This document shows, piece after piece, positions 43,283 to 51,540 of a stretch of 64,000 nucleotides of DNA. Position 1 is the stretch's first letter. Each line of letters begins with the position of its first letter. A program made the translations under genes and the position numbers. The notes below the pieces were generated by a model that searched no databases, was not told the DNA's origin, and saw only the letters and a list, made by a program, of their open reading frames with translations. Origin of the DNA: Streptomyces curacoi (GTDB taxonomy: Bacteria; Actinomycetota; Actinomycetes; Streptomycetales; Streptomycetaceae); NCBI RefSeq assembly GCF_001513975.1, contig NZ_KQ947998.1:1-64000 (forward strand). The letters run 5' to 3'.

Positions 43283-43810
43283 TTGGGAGTCACGCCGTCC
43301 TCCAATTCGGTCGCCGATCCAGTCCTTCCGTTCCCTTCGAGGCTGGGGCTCCTACTATGGTTCATGCTGCAGTGGGTCCTCATTCCGGTAGAATTCGTTG
43401 CCAAACTTGTCTGGCTTCTCATGGTCCTCTTCGGAGACGGCCATGAGGATGATCTGATGCGGATCCTCAACGCTCCCGCCCGATTCATCTCACCTGGCAA
43501 GCTGGCGCTCCGCCTCTCTCGCAGCCCGATCAAGCACGAAGCCTCCTTGGACCGGGAGTTCGCCCGGCTGGCCGGGGAGATCGAGCGACAGCAATTCGGC
43601 TGGCGCACGACGATCTATCACTTCGTCATACTGACCTCCATGCCTGACGGCGCACGCCTGAAGGGCGTCGCGCTGCATCCTCGTGAATTCCGGGGGTCCC
43701 CGGTGAGTGTGCTGACACGCCTGGCGCACAAGCACCTTCTCGCCCTGGACGTACCTACGGATCTGCGTCGAGGTGTGATTCTGCGGCCGACCCACAGGAA
43801 GATTCTTTGA
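43283..43810 (+). CDS. Membrane-associated protein downstream of substrate
   Basis: This 175-residue protein has a hydrophobic region at residues about 20-50 (LGLLLWFMLQWVLIP and FVAKLVWLLMVLFG) followed by a soluble domain with FGWRTTIYHFVILTSM. The TTG start at 43283 follows the substrate stop by two bases. The stop overlaps the next ATG. It could be immunity or a helper protein of the preceding substrate; the family is not recognised. Confidence 0.55.
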   Translation: MGVTPSSNSVADPVLPFPSRLGLLLWFMLQWVLIPVEFVAKLVWLLMVLFGDGHEDDLMRILNAPARFISPGKLALRLSRSPIKHEASLDREFARLAGEIERQQFGWRTTIYHFVILTSMPDGARLKGVALHPREFRGSPVSVLTRLAHKHLLALDVPTDLRRGVILRPTHRKIL

Positions 43811-44484
43811 TGTCCGCACCGAGTATCGAACTGCATCTGGACATGCCCGGTGGGTTTCACTCACTGGGACTCGACTTGGACGATGAGGATCGCCAGGAGC
43901 AACTCTGGTCCATCGCCGAGGAAGTCTGGCCGCACGGCACCGACTTTCAGCGAGAAGTCACCTTTCATTCCTACCGTGAAATGGCCGAACTTGCCCTCAC
44001 CGAGAAGTCCTTCTATGCGGGCTTCTGCCTCGATGAGACGCCCGACGGCCGCATGACCACGGCATCGTTGATCGCCCGGCTCGACCCGCTCGACGAGCTG
44101 GACGCCGAGCTATCGGCACGCGGCCTCTTGGAGGCGCTGTCCGTGAACCCCAACAACACGGTCGAGCCGATCCGCGTTCCGGCAGGGCCCGGCGTCCTCG
44201 TACTGTGCGGGTTGGAATGGCAGTCGGACCCACAGGACGACACGGCACCATCCCTGCCCCTCGCCCGGGCCGACGTCTACCTCCCTCTGCCACGGATGGG
44301 ACGGCTGCTCGTCCTGAGCCTCACCACACCGTCCCTGCCCGATCTTCCCTTCTACGTCTCACTGTTGTCGAAGACCGCCCACGACCTGACGGTGTCCAGC
44401 GGTTCAGCAGCCGACGCGAGCCCGGAAAGTGGGGACGAGCCACGGCCTACCGTCGCCGATCACGTGAGGGGCGACTTCGGGTAG
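43810..44484 (+). CDS. Soluble beta-rich protein, possible immunity or EspG-like partner
   Basis: This 224-residue protein has no membrane segment or signal. It is a mixed alpha/beta protein with GGFHSLGLDLDDEDRQEQLWSIAEEVWP near the start and RADVYLPLPRMGRLLVLSL further on. Many actinobacterial ESX clusters encode such a protein after a WXG substrate. ATG 43810 shares one base with the preceding stop (TGATG), typical of coupled operons. I cannot name it. A palindromic hairpin follows. Confidence 0.55.
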   Translation: MSAPSIELHLDMPGGFHSLGLDLDDEDRQEQLWSIAEEVWPHGTDFQREVTFHSYREMAELALTEKSFYAGFCLDETPDGRMTTASLIARLDPLDELDAELSARGLLEALSVNPNNTVEPIRVPAGPGVLVLCGLEWQSDPQDDTAPSLPLARADVYLPLPRMGRLLVLSLTTPSLPDLPFYVSLLSKTAHDLTVSSGSAADASPESGDEPRPTVADHVRGDFG

Positions 44485-44497
44485 CGTCTCGGGCTCG

Positions 44498-44514
44498 GCT
44501 CAGGCGGCCTGAGC
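44498..44514. terminator. 17-bp palindrome GCTCAGGC-G-GCCTGAGC
   Basis: A perfect palindrome with one central base lies 14 bases after the stop of the four-gene operon beginning at 41572. It could fold as a 7-bp stem with a 3-base loop and end that operon, or act as an operator. The following 165 bases to 44680 hold no supportable gene, only a short hydrophobic reading (ALSVLIFLVLRLRQ) without a start. Confidence 0.55.
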
Positions 44515-44679
44515 AACAACCCCGGCAGCCCTGTCCGTGCTGATCTTCCTGGTCCTGCGGCTGCGACAGTCGCTGATCGGGGCTGGGGGCGGTGAGCCGG
44601 AGCGGCCGATGTGGGCATCGGGCAAGCTGACACATGATTCAGGCGCCGGGGAGGCGAGCGGCACCGGAGTGTGCTTCCG

Positions 44680-45214
44680 ATGGGTCAGCCGAATCGAACG
44701 GCACAGCGGACGGAGCTGCCGATGGAGCTGCCAGTGGAGGCCGCCGACGCGGACGGAACCGGCAGAGCTGCCGGGGGGAGCGAAGGCAGCGGTCACCAGG
44801 CGGCGTCGTCCGCCACTGGAGCCGATGCCGAAGGGCTGACGCAGGAGCAGCGGAACGCGCTGCGCGACGAGGCCACGAAAAGCCGAGTCGGCACAGAACT
44901 GCCTTGCGGCCGAAACCCGGCTCAAAGAGGCGGACAGCATCGAGAACGACCTGGACGAAGGGCAGCAGAAGACGGTGGTGGCCTGGGCGGCATGCCTCCT
45001 GGTCACAGTGCTCCTCGGATGCTGGCTCTTCATGGTGAAGTCGACACTGCGTGACGCTCTGGTGCTGGCTGAGCGATCGCGCTCGCTGTCCCTGGCCTTC
45101 TCGGCATGGGCTTTGCGACGCTCGTCGGGCAACCCGGACCCCGCCGCGGTCTATCGCGCCCTGGCCGACCGCGTATCGCATGAGGCGGAGAGCGGACCCA
45201 GGGCCGTCCCGTGA
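44680..45214 (+). pseudogene. Frameshifted single-pass membrane protein
   Basis: From ATG 44680 a polar reading (MGQPNRTAQRTELPMELP ... LTQEQRNALRDEATK) is in one frame. From about 44876-44885, AESAQNCLAAETRLKEADSI and a membrane helix (TVVAWAACLLVTVLLGCWLF) are in the next. Deleting one A in the run of four A (44877-44880) joins them. The rest reads RSRSLSLAFSAWALRR. The stop TGA overlaps the next GTG. A membrane accessory protein, function unknown. Confidence 0.65.
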
Positions 45215-45994
45215 GGTTGCGAGGCGCCTCCGCTCTGTTGACCAACGCAGCCCTGTCGTTCTACGGCGGGGTCATGGCGCTGATCGTTCCGCTCGCCCTT
45301 GGGGTGGGCGATCCCACGCCCACGGGCAAGGCGGCGGAGATCGCTTCCGCCCCGACCGGCCCGAACTGGGCGCCGTGGGTGACAACGACAGCTTCCCCCA
45401 GCGGCTGAGTGGTGACGAACGTGTGCTGCGCGCGCGCATTTCTGGGTACGACGGTCATGGGGCGGACAAGCAGCGGATCTGCCTGGACACTTCCGGGGCC
45501 CCGTGCAGCTGCATGTCCACGGAGACAGTGCCAGGTACGTGGACACCGTGGGGCACTCGGAAGGCCATCTGGTCTGGGTGCCGGACCGCAACCGGCACGG
45601 AGGCCGCAAGGGGCCGCACCGTACGGGCGCGGTCTTCATCAGCGACGCCGGCTGGTTCATCCCCGGCGGACTCGCCCCGGACCACGAGGAGTCCGCACGT
45701 ACGGCGGCAGATCACCAGGGTGCCGTCGACTCAACCGGGGAGAGCCGGCTGCTCGACCTCGACACCGGTTGGGTCCTCAGCATCCCGAACCGGCTGATGC
45801 ACGTACTCCTGCTCTGGACGCTCTGCGTCACGGTGCTCGCGCTTCCCGTTCCGTCGGCGGCTTGGCGCCTGGTCGTCGGAATCGCCGGCATGGTTGGTCT
45901 TCTGGCGTACGGCCTGTACGCAGTCGCGAGCCTGGACCCGGCGGCACAGAAGCAGTCGGGCAGCAGCCAGGGTGCCGTGGGCTCTGCTTCGTGA
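45211..45994 (+). pseudogene. Twice-frameshifted membrane protein
   Basis: Three blocks in three frames read as one protein: 45211 MRLRGASALLTNAALSFYGG with a hydrophobic region; then VGDNDSFPQRLSGDERVLRARISGYDGHGADKQRICLDTSG; then PVQLHVHGDSARYVDTVGHSEGHLVWVPDR and two C-terminal helices (MHVLLLWTLCVTVLALPV and VVGIAGMVGLLAYGLY). Breaks fall at about 45370-45385 and in the run GGGGCCCC at 45498-45506. The gene follows the previous pseudogene with a GTGA-type overlap. No family recognised. Confidence 0.65.
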
Positions 45995-46306
45995 CGTCGC
46001 CCATCAGCTCGGCTTGAGGGGTTGCTCCGCTCGAGCCGAGCTGGTTGGCCCACGCCCCGGGAACACTAGACACCGCGCACGGTCCTCCTCACGCGCGCCC
46101 TGCCGCAGGACGTTGGCCAGTGCTCCATACGGACTCGCCAAGGAGGCCAGGGGCCGTCACAGGCCGCGCCGCGGGATGGGGATCATCTGGCCCAGGGCCA
46201 CGCCCGCTCACTCCGCCGCTGGAACGTACAGGAGCCCGAGGGTGGCTTCGGGCAGCTTGCACATGGGCCACCTTCCCCGACCCCAGAAGCTCGGCGGTGG
46301 GTCCCG
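45995..46306. other. Gap between convergent genes
   Basis: This 312-base region has no supportable gene. It contains the inverted repeat at 46005-46043 and otherwise nothing that I can name. It marks the meeting point of the rightward pseudogene pair and the leftward cassette beginning at 49838. Confidence 0.6.
46005..46043. terminator. Convergent-gene hairpin
   Basis: CAGCTCGGCT (46005-46014) pairs with AGCCGAGCTG (46034-46043), a 10-bp stem with a 19-base loop, 11 bases after the rightward pseudogene's stop. A good terminator for that transcript. Confidence 0.65.
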
Positions 46307-46945
46307 TCAGTGATCCCCAGGGCGTTGCGTCACTGAGAAGAGGTCGCCGACACCCGGAAGCGTCAGCACACCGCGTCCTTTGCTCGCCGCGGTACGGGCG
46401 TTAAAGGTGTCGCCCGCGTACCACGCGCCGTACTCCATGGCCTTGGGCCACCGTCGATACGTCCTCACCGGATTCCAGACGGACATGAGGCCGGTCAGCC
46501 TCTCGTGCTCGTCGTACTGGAGCTGGACGGCAGCGGTGTACGCCTCCCAAGTGCCCTTTGTCCTGCGCACTCGCGGGACCAACCGCCACGGGTGCGTCTC
46601 CAGGACACGACGCATGCGCCTGACGCAGCTGAGCGATTTGTGGCTGAGGTAGAGAAGAGCGGGGTAGCCGATAACCCAGGCGATCAGGGTAGGGCCCCCG
46701 ATCTTGTTGGCCGTCTCACCGGCGTCAGGACTCATGAGGGCACTCACCGCAAGAAACGAGGGAAGGCAGAGAACCCACCAGATCGTCCGACGCCTCCTCA
46801 CCTTGCGGTGCATCCTCTCCCAGGCGTCCCGGGTCTCCAGTTGGTCGAAGGCACGCTTGAATGCAGGCGCCGGGATTCCGGATGTTTCCAGTGGAACCGG
46901 TACTCCGGTCTCATGCAAAGGCAACTGAGGGCTCTTCCTTTTCAT
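46307..46945 (-). CDS. Membrane protein of substrate cassette
   Basis: This 212-residue protein has two hydrophobic segments (about residues 56-78, TIWWVLCLPSFLAVSALM, and 90-110) and a soluble basic C-terminal half with WRLVPRVRRTKGTWEAYTAAVQL. The start at ATG 46945 has AGGGGA upstream; a TTG 24 bases further upstream is less likely. It is the last of a leftward run with the membrane protein at 46991 and the WXG substrate at 48337. Likely cassette-specific helper or immunity. Confidence 0.6.
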   Translation of the reverse strand: MKRKSPQLPLHETGVPVPLETSGIPAPAFKRAFDQLETRDAWERMHRKVRRRRTIWWVLCLPSFLAVSALMSPDAGETANKIGGPTLIAWVIGYPALLYLSHKSLSCVRRMRRVLETHPWRLVPRVRRTKGTWEAYTAAVQLQYDEHERLTGLMSVWNPVRTYRRWPKAMEYGAWYAGDTFNARTAASKGRGVLTLPGVGDLFSVTQRPGDH

Positions 46946-46990
46946 CGGCTCCCCTTTTACGTCGGTCAATCGGCAGGCACACGAGCAGAC

Positions 46991-48340
46991 TCAGCCGGCC
47001 CCGCGGATCGAGCCAGTGCTCATGTCGCCGCCGGACACGAGTGCTTCCAGGTGCTGCTTCACCTGGCGTCCCGCGCGCCTCCGCCCTATCAGAACTGCCA
47101 GTACGGAGGTGATAGCGAGAGCGACCGTCGCGACGTCGCCGACGCCAAGAGTGATGACGGCCAAGGCCACGATGCTGAGTAGGAGCGCCTTCAGCACAGT
47201 GGAATTGGCTCTTGTCTCCACGGGAGACGCGGGGTGAAAGGCCCGAGCTTCACCCACTGCCGGGAGCGCCCAGTCCGCCGGAACAAGTGCGCTCGCCGGC
47301 AGGTCGACCGAAGCGTCCTCGGACTCAAGCCATCCGGCAACGTAACGCTGCCCGTCCAAAAGCAGTACGGCGTAGCCAACTGAATTCGCGTACGGGAGCT
47401 CGCGAGTGGGCCGTCGCCAGTAGACATGACCACGGGCACCCATGAGTGGTTGTGCCAGAAGCGAAGGGTCGACGATGTCATCCAGGTAGAGATACAGGTC
47501 ACCGAACTCCGCGCTCGTTAGGCAAATGCGGGGCTTCAGGTGTTTGGTCACAGACGCGGACGCCGGGCGCTCATCGAGGGCCACCCCCACTCCGGTCACA
47601 GAGACGGGCAGTGCGTGGAGTGTGCCATGTTGTCTCGAACGGTGGAGACCTGCCACAGGATCGGAGCGCCAGCGGCCGAACAGGTTCATGAACCAGCAGA
47701 AGGCCAAGCACGCCAGGGTCAAGCAGACGGTCCAGAGGTCTGCACGCCCACCGATCTTCTCCTCAAGCGACTGTCGATCCCCGACAAAGAACCCCAGGTC
47801 GGGTGACGACGGCGCGAAGAGGACCCAGATTTCTTGCCCGGCCCTCGGCTTGTCGCCCGAGGTCATCTCCGCTTCAGAGGTTTTGGCCCCTTGGTCGAAA
47901 GGCACAGATACCAGCACTGTGGAGGTGTAATGCCCAGTGCGCTGACTGCTGACGTACTTCGTGGAGAGAACCTTCTCGATCTCGGTCGTACGCATTGCGG
48001 AACCGGCGTCGACGATCTCCCACGCCGCTGGCGTCGGAGAAACCGCTGCGTAAGCCACCAGAAACGCAGGCACCACCCAAGACCAGGTTGCGAAGCCGAC
48101 CCAACCGTTGCGTTGCTCCACCCACCAGTGCCTGCCCTCCATGCCTGGGTCGTGGGCGGGGCGTCGGCGAAGAAAGAGGACGGCGCTGCCAGCGGCTACT
48201 GCTGCCACCACGAGGCAAGCAAAGAGGTCCCACCTCGGTGGGCGAGTGGAGGGCTGAGCAAGAACGGCAACGATCGTCGCCAAGATGCTGAGCCCCAGCA
48301 GAGCCGAGCAACGAGCCGGAAGGCTGGACCTTGTCATCAT
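46991..48340 (-). CDS. Multi-pass membrane protein of substrate cassette
   Basis: This 449-residue protein has a pair of N-terminal helices, one helix around residue 80, one at about 205, a long soluble middle (VTGVGVALDERPASASVTKHL), and two helices near the C-terminus (about 375-415). It overlaps the substrate gene's stop by 4 bases (ATGA). Toxin immunity or membrane chaperoning are both possible. No named family. Confidence 0.6.
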   Translation of the reverse strand: MMTRSSLPARCSALLGLSILATIVAVLAQPSTRPPRWDLFACLVVAAVAAGSAVLFLRRRPAHDPGMEGRHWWVEQRNGWVGFATWSWVVPAFLVAYAAVSPTPAAWEIVDAGSAMRTTEIEKVLSTKYVSSQRTGHYTSTVLVSVPFDQGAKTSEAEMTSGDKPRAGQEIWVLFAPSSPDLGFFVGDRQSLEEKIGGRADLWTVCLTLACLAFCWFMNLFGRWRSDPVAGLHRSRQHGTLHALPVSVTGVGVALDERPASASVTKHLKPRICLTSAEFGDLYLYLDDIVDPSLLAQPLMGARGHVYWRRPTRELPYANSVGYAVLLLDGQRYVAGWLESEDASVDLPASALVPADWALPAVGEARAFHPASPVETRANSTVLKALLLSIVALAVITLGVGDVATVALAITSVLAVLIGRRRAGRQVKQHLEALVSGGDMSTGSIRGAG

Positions 48341-49506
48341 CCGAAATCTTCCTCAAGACTGCGCTGCTTACGGCCGAACGCCGTGTTCGGCTCGTCTGCG
48401 GCCTTGTCCTTTTCCTTGCCGTTCTCGTCGTCACTCGCGGTGAGCTCTCCGCCTGCGCCTGCCAATCCGGCACCCACGCCACCGGCGGGCACTTCAACGG
48501 CAAAGTCAGGGTTCTGGCCACGCTGCCCGTATCGTGACGAATCCCAGCCCGGCGCATCGGTGAGGTTGTCCCTGTAGTGTCCGGCACCGCCCACCGTGGC
48601 TCCGCCAATTGCCCCACCTACCGCATTGACAAGGGCGTTCTTACCCCACTCGGGGTCTTCATCCGTCGTGAGAGCGGTATGGGCATCCACCGCGAGTCCG
48701 CCAGACACATTGCCGACAACCCCGCCGGTGATGTTCTCGGTCAGACTCTGGGCAAGATCGCCCGGCGGACTGGCCATGCCATCCATGATCTTCCCGGCCT
48801 TGCCCGCTGCTGCCGCGCCCGCAGGGGTGCCGACGGCTGCCGCAAGCCCTCCCTGCCAGGTTGCTTCCCACACCTTGGCACCGTCGATGTCCTGGCCGGA
48901 GAGGCCAGCGCCGAGCAGCGTGCCACCAGTGTTGCCAGCCCAGTTGACGAAGAAGCTGGCAGTCAGCTTGGTCATCTTCCCGGCCTGCTGGTATGCCCGG
49001 ATTGCCGCTGCGATGCGTCGGAGCAGCGTACCCAGGCGGGCCGAGATACGGACCGCCTGGGCGGCGAGTCGAGCGACATTCGCAGCAGCGGCCCCACCCG
49101 CGACACCAAAACTCACAAACGACAAAGCCACGCCAACGCCGATCGAGACGCCAATTTCGGCGTAGATCGCGTGAATCTCGTCGTTGACGTTCTCGATCTC
49201 ATCGGCCACTTCATCGAGCTGCTTGGCGATGTCGTCGTACTCTTGGACGCCTTCTTCGACTGCAGCTTTGACCTTACGCCAATGCTCCCTGAAGGCTTCC
49301 GCAGCTTCACCGCGCCAGGTGTGACCGACTGTGTCTTCGACTTTTCTGTCGAGCGCTTTGAGTAGGCCATCCGCGCCCGCCACCTCGTCCTTGAGCTGTC
49401 GCCAGGCCTTGGCAGCCTGCCTCAACTCATCGGGCCGACCACCGGGATTGACGAGCTCCAATCCGAGTTCGACGATCTCCTCTGCTCCCGACTCCTTGCC
49501 ACTCAC
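48337..49506 (-). CDS. WXG-type ESX substrate
   Basis: This 389-residue protein has an N-terminal helical hairpin with Trp64-Arg-Gly66 (HTWRGEAAEAF), then a hydrophobic region (about residues 115-160, GVGVALSFVSFGVAGG), AIRAYQQAGK, and a glycine/alanine-rich 190-330 region. The end is acidic (ASDDENGKEKDKAAD). This is the architecture of LXG/CpnT-like secreted proteins. The C-terminus has no toxin domain that I recognise. It overlaps both neighbours by 4 bases, so the three genes form one translation-coupled unit. Confidence 0.78.
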   Translation of the reverse strand: MSGKESGAEEIVELGLELVNPGGRPDELRQAAKAWRQLKDEVAGADGLLKALDRKVEDTVGHTWRGEAAEAFREHWRKVKAAVEEGVQEYDDIAKQLDEVADEIENVNDEIHAIYAEIGVSIGVGVALSFVSFGVAGGAAAANVARLAAQAVRISARLGTLLRRIAAAIRAYQQAGKMTKLTASFFVNWAGNTGGTLLGAGLSGQDIDGAKVWEATWQGGLAAAVGTPAGAAAAGKAGKIMDGMASPPGDLAQSLTENITGGVVGNVSGGLAVDAHTALTTDEDPEWGKNALVNAVGGAIGGATVGGAGHYRDNLTDAPGWDSSRYGQRGQNPDFAVEVPAGGVGAGLAGAGGELTASDDENGKEKDKAADEPNTAFGRKQRSLEEDFG

Positions 49507-49838
49507 TTGTTCCCCCCGGAGGCCTTACCAAAGAGCACAGCCAGGTCCTCATCATTCACTTCGGTGTTCTTGTTGACCTTCCTCAGGGCGTCCGCGATAG
49601 CGTCCAAATGTTCATGGAGGGCCTTCATTGCAGAGGCTGCGGTGGTCGAGTACTCGATGTACGCGTTTCGGACCTCGTCCGATTCCGTAAGAAGCCCAAA
49701 GCCGTCAGAGATTGCCTCTTCACCGGTCTCGTTCTCGAACTTCTTGAGATACGCACGCAGGTCGTACGCCTGGAGCTCGAATTGCTTGGCCAGACCTCTG
49801 CCTGCTCCCTCCGCGTAGAATGCCTCACCGTCAGCCAC
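49503..49838 (-). CDS. WXG-like small partner without Trp
   Basis: This 111-residue all-helical protein contains no tryptophan. It has LAKQFELQAYDLRAYLKKFENETGEEAI and HLDAIADALRKV segments that look like a two-helix hairpin of EspC/WXG-like partner proteins. GTG 49838 follows a GGGGGA site at 49852 or so. Its stop overlaps the start of the WXG substrate by 4 bases, so it is likely the co-secreted partner. The 266-base gap ahead (49839-50104) is AT-richer and probably holds the operon promoter. Confidence 0.7.
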   Translation of the reverse strand: MADGEAFYAEGAGRGLAKQFELQAYDLRAYLKKFENETGEEAISDGFGLLTESDEVRNAYIEYSTTAASAMKALHEHLDAIADALRKVNKNTEVNDEDLAVLFGKASGGNK

Positions 49839-50104
49839 TTATTTCCCCCATCCTTGAATGACTCGCCAGAGCCGATTCATGAAAGCTGCCTATCGCTATG
49901 GCAGTCGGCCCTGAATTGTGTACCGTTGTTTTTTGTCACGTCTGATTGCCGTGTCTTATGCCATCCTGTCCCAATTCTCCCGCAGCGCTGTGCCATCTCC
50001 GGCTTGAGGGCCCGAGAAGCAGCACAGGCATGCCCCTTTTGACACGCGGATGTCGAGTCCACGCGAGCGAGCCTGTACCAGCCCGGCACGAATATGGCGA
50101 GCTC

Positions 50105-51457
50105 TTACTGTCCTTGGTGGGGAGGCTGTTGGGCGTAGGGGTTGGGGTGCTGCGGGGACTGGCCGGGAGGCGCCGGGTATCCCTGACTGGGAGGTGTGTT
50201 GGGGTACGGCTGGTAGCCCGTCGGGGGCTGGGGCGGGTAGCCCGTGCCGGCAGGCGGGGTTCCGCCGCCCGAGCCGGGGCCGCCGTTACCGCCGTTGCGG
50301 CGGCTGCGGATCACCACGGCGGCAATGCCGATGACGACCACGACCGCTGCGATGCCGGCGATGAGAAGGATGCTGCCCGAGGAGGACTTCTTCTTCTTTT
50401 TCTTCGCCTGGCTCGTGCTGTCGTCGTCGGACGCGGTGCCGGAATTCGTGGACGTGGACGGCGCGGACTGGGCGAGGGGGCCCTGCTTGGGGCCCTTGGG
50501 GATGTCCCTTGTCAGTGCCGCGTACGGGCGGATGATGCCGTAGCCGTACTCCTCGTCGGGCACCTTCTTGACGTCGTGGTCGAGAAACGTGGCTGATTTG
50601 ATCAGGCGGTTGATGACCTGGCCTGCCGTGAGGTCCGGATACTTGGCCCTGACCAAGGCCGCGGCTGCGGAGACATAGGCCGTTGCGTCGGAGACTCCAC
50701 TGCCCTCCGCGTAACCGCTAGCTTCGCTTGTGTCTGCTCTGGCAATATTCACGCCGGGAGCAGTCAGCGTCACACCGGGACCGAAATTCGAGTTCTTCCA
50801 AACCTTCAGCGATTCATCAACGGCGCCAACGGCGACGACACCTGGAAGCTTGGCCGGATACTCCAGACCTGCAGTTCCGTCATTCCCTGTGCCTGACACA
50901 ACGACAACGTTGTGCTGCAATGCATATTTGATTGCCTCGGTCGCCTCAGGGTCCGGCGAGGTGGAAGAGCCGCCAAATGACAGATTGATCACATCTGCAC
51001 CCTGATCAACTGCGTATCGGACTCCCTCTGCCCACTGGTCGTCGCGGTAGTCGTCACCTGTTGAGGAGGCCTTAATTGGAAGGATCTTAGCCTTGGGCGC
51101 CAAGCCGATCACGCCCTCAGAATTGTTCGTTCCGTGTCCGTGACCGGCGATAAGACTCGCCATGCCGGTGCCATGCCCGTTGGTGTCATTCTGGGCATCA
51201 CCACTTCCGGTGACATCCATGCCCTTCAAGACCTGCCCGGTCAGATCGGGATGGCTACCGTCCACTCCGGTATCAACGACGGCAACCGTCACCCCTTCGC
51301 CTTGTGACTCCGCCCAAACTTTCTTGAAGTTGATGACGTCGATGACCCACTGCTTGTCACGGACGTAATCCGCTGAGGCAGTGGGAGCCGAGGTGAGGAG
51401 CAAGGCTCCTGTCAATGCCACGACTCCCGTCGTGGACCAGAATCGCTTGACAACCAA
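50105..51457 (-). CDS. Mycosin 2 (subtilisin-like ESX protease)
   Basis: This protein of about 450 residues has a signal peptide (residues about 1-29), catalytic Asp62 (VAVVDTGV), His95 (NGHGTGMAS) and Ser256 within GVSDATAY, a variant of the usual G-T-S-M-A motif. A low-complexity Ser-rich stretch, one membrane helix (about 352-375) and a long Pro/Gly-rich tail follow. I prefer TTG 51457 because GAGGAG lies 7 bases upstream; the GTG at 51472 has no site. It sits after the PPE-like gene on the same strand and likely processes or stabilises that subsystem. Confidence 0.85.
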   Translation of the reverse strand: MVVKRFWSTTGVVALTGALLLTSAPTASADYVRDKQWVIDVINFKKVWAESQGEGVTVAVVDTGVDGSHPDLTGQVLKGMDVTGSGDAQNDTNGHGTGMASLIAGHGHGTNNSEGVIGLAPKAKILPIKASSTGDDYRDDQWAEGVRYAVDQGADVINLSFGGSSTSPDPEATEAIKYALQHNVVVVSGTGNDGTAGLEYPAKLPGVVAVGAVDESLKVWKNSNFGPGVTLTAPGVNIARADTSEASGYAEGSGVSDATAYVSAAAALVRAKYPDLTAGQVINRLIKSATFLDHDVKKVPDEEYGYGIIRPYAALTRDIPKGPKQGPLAQSAPSTSTNSGTASDDDSTSQAKKKKKKSSSGSILLIAGIAAVVVVIGIAAVVIRSRRNGGNGGPGSGGGTPPAGTGYPPQPPTGYQPYPNTPPSQGYPAPPGQSPQHPNPYAQQPPHQGQ

Positions 51458-51540
51458 TTCCTTGCTCCTCACTCAACTAAGACTGGTTTCGCCAGCCTTC
51501 ATTGCGGACCGGAACAGAACTCATCCGGTCGCTTGCCTGC

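Noticed and set aside
44515..44679. Possible membrane gene with LSVLIFLVLRLRQ
   Set aside because: No start codon with ribosome site and an in-frame stop just before the hydrophobic segment; the fragment is too short to support.
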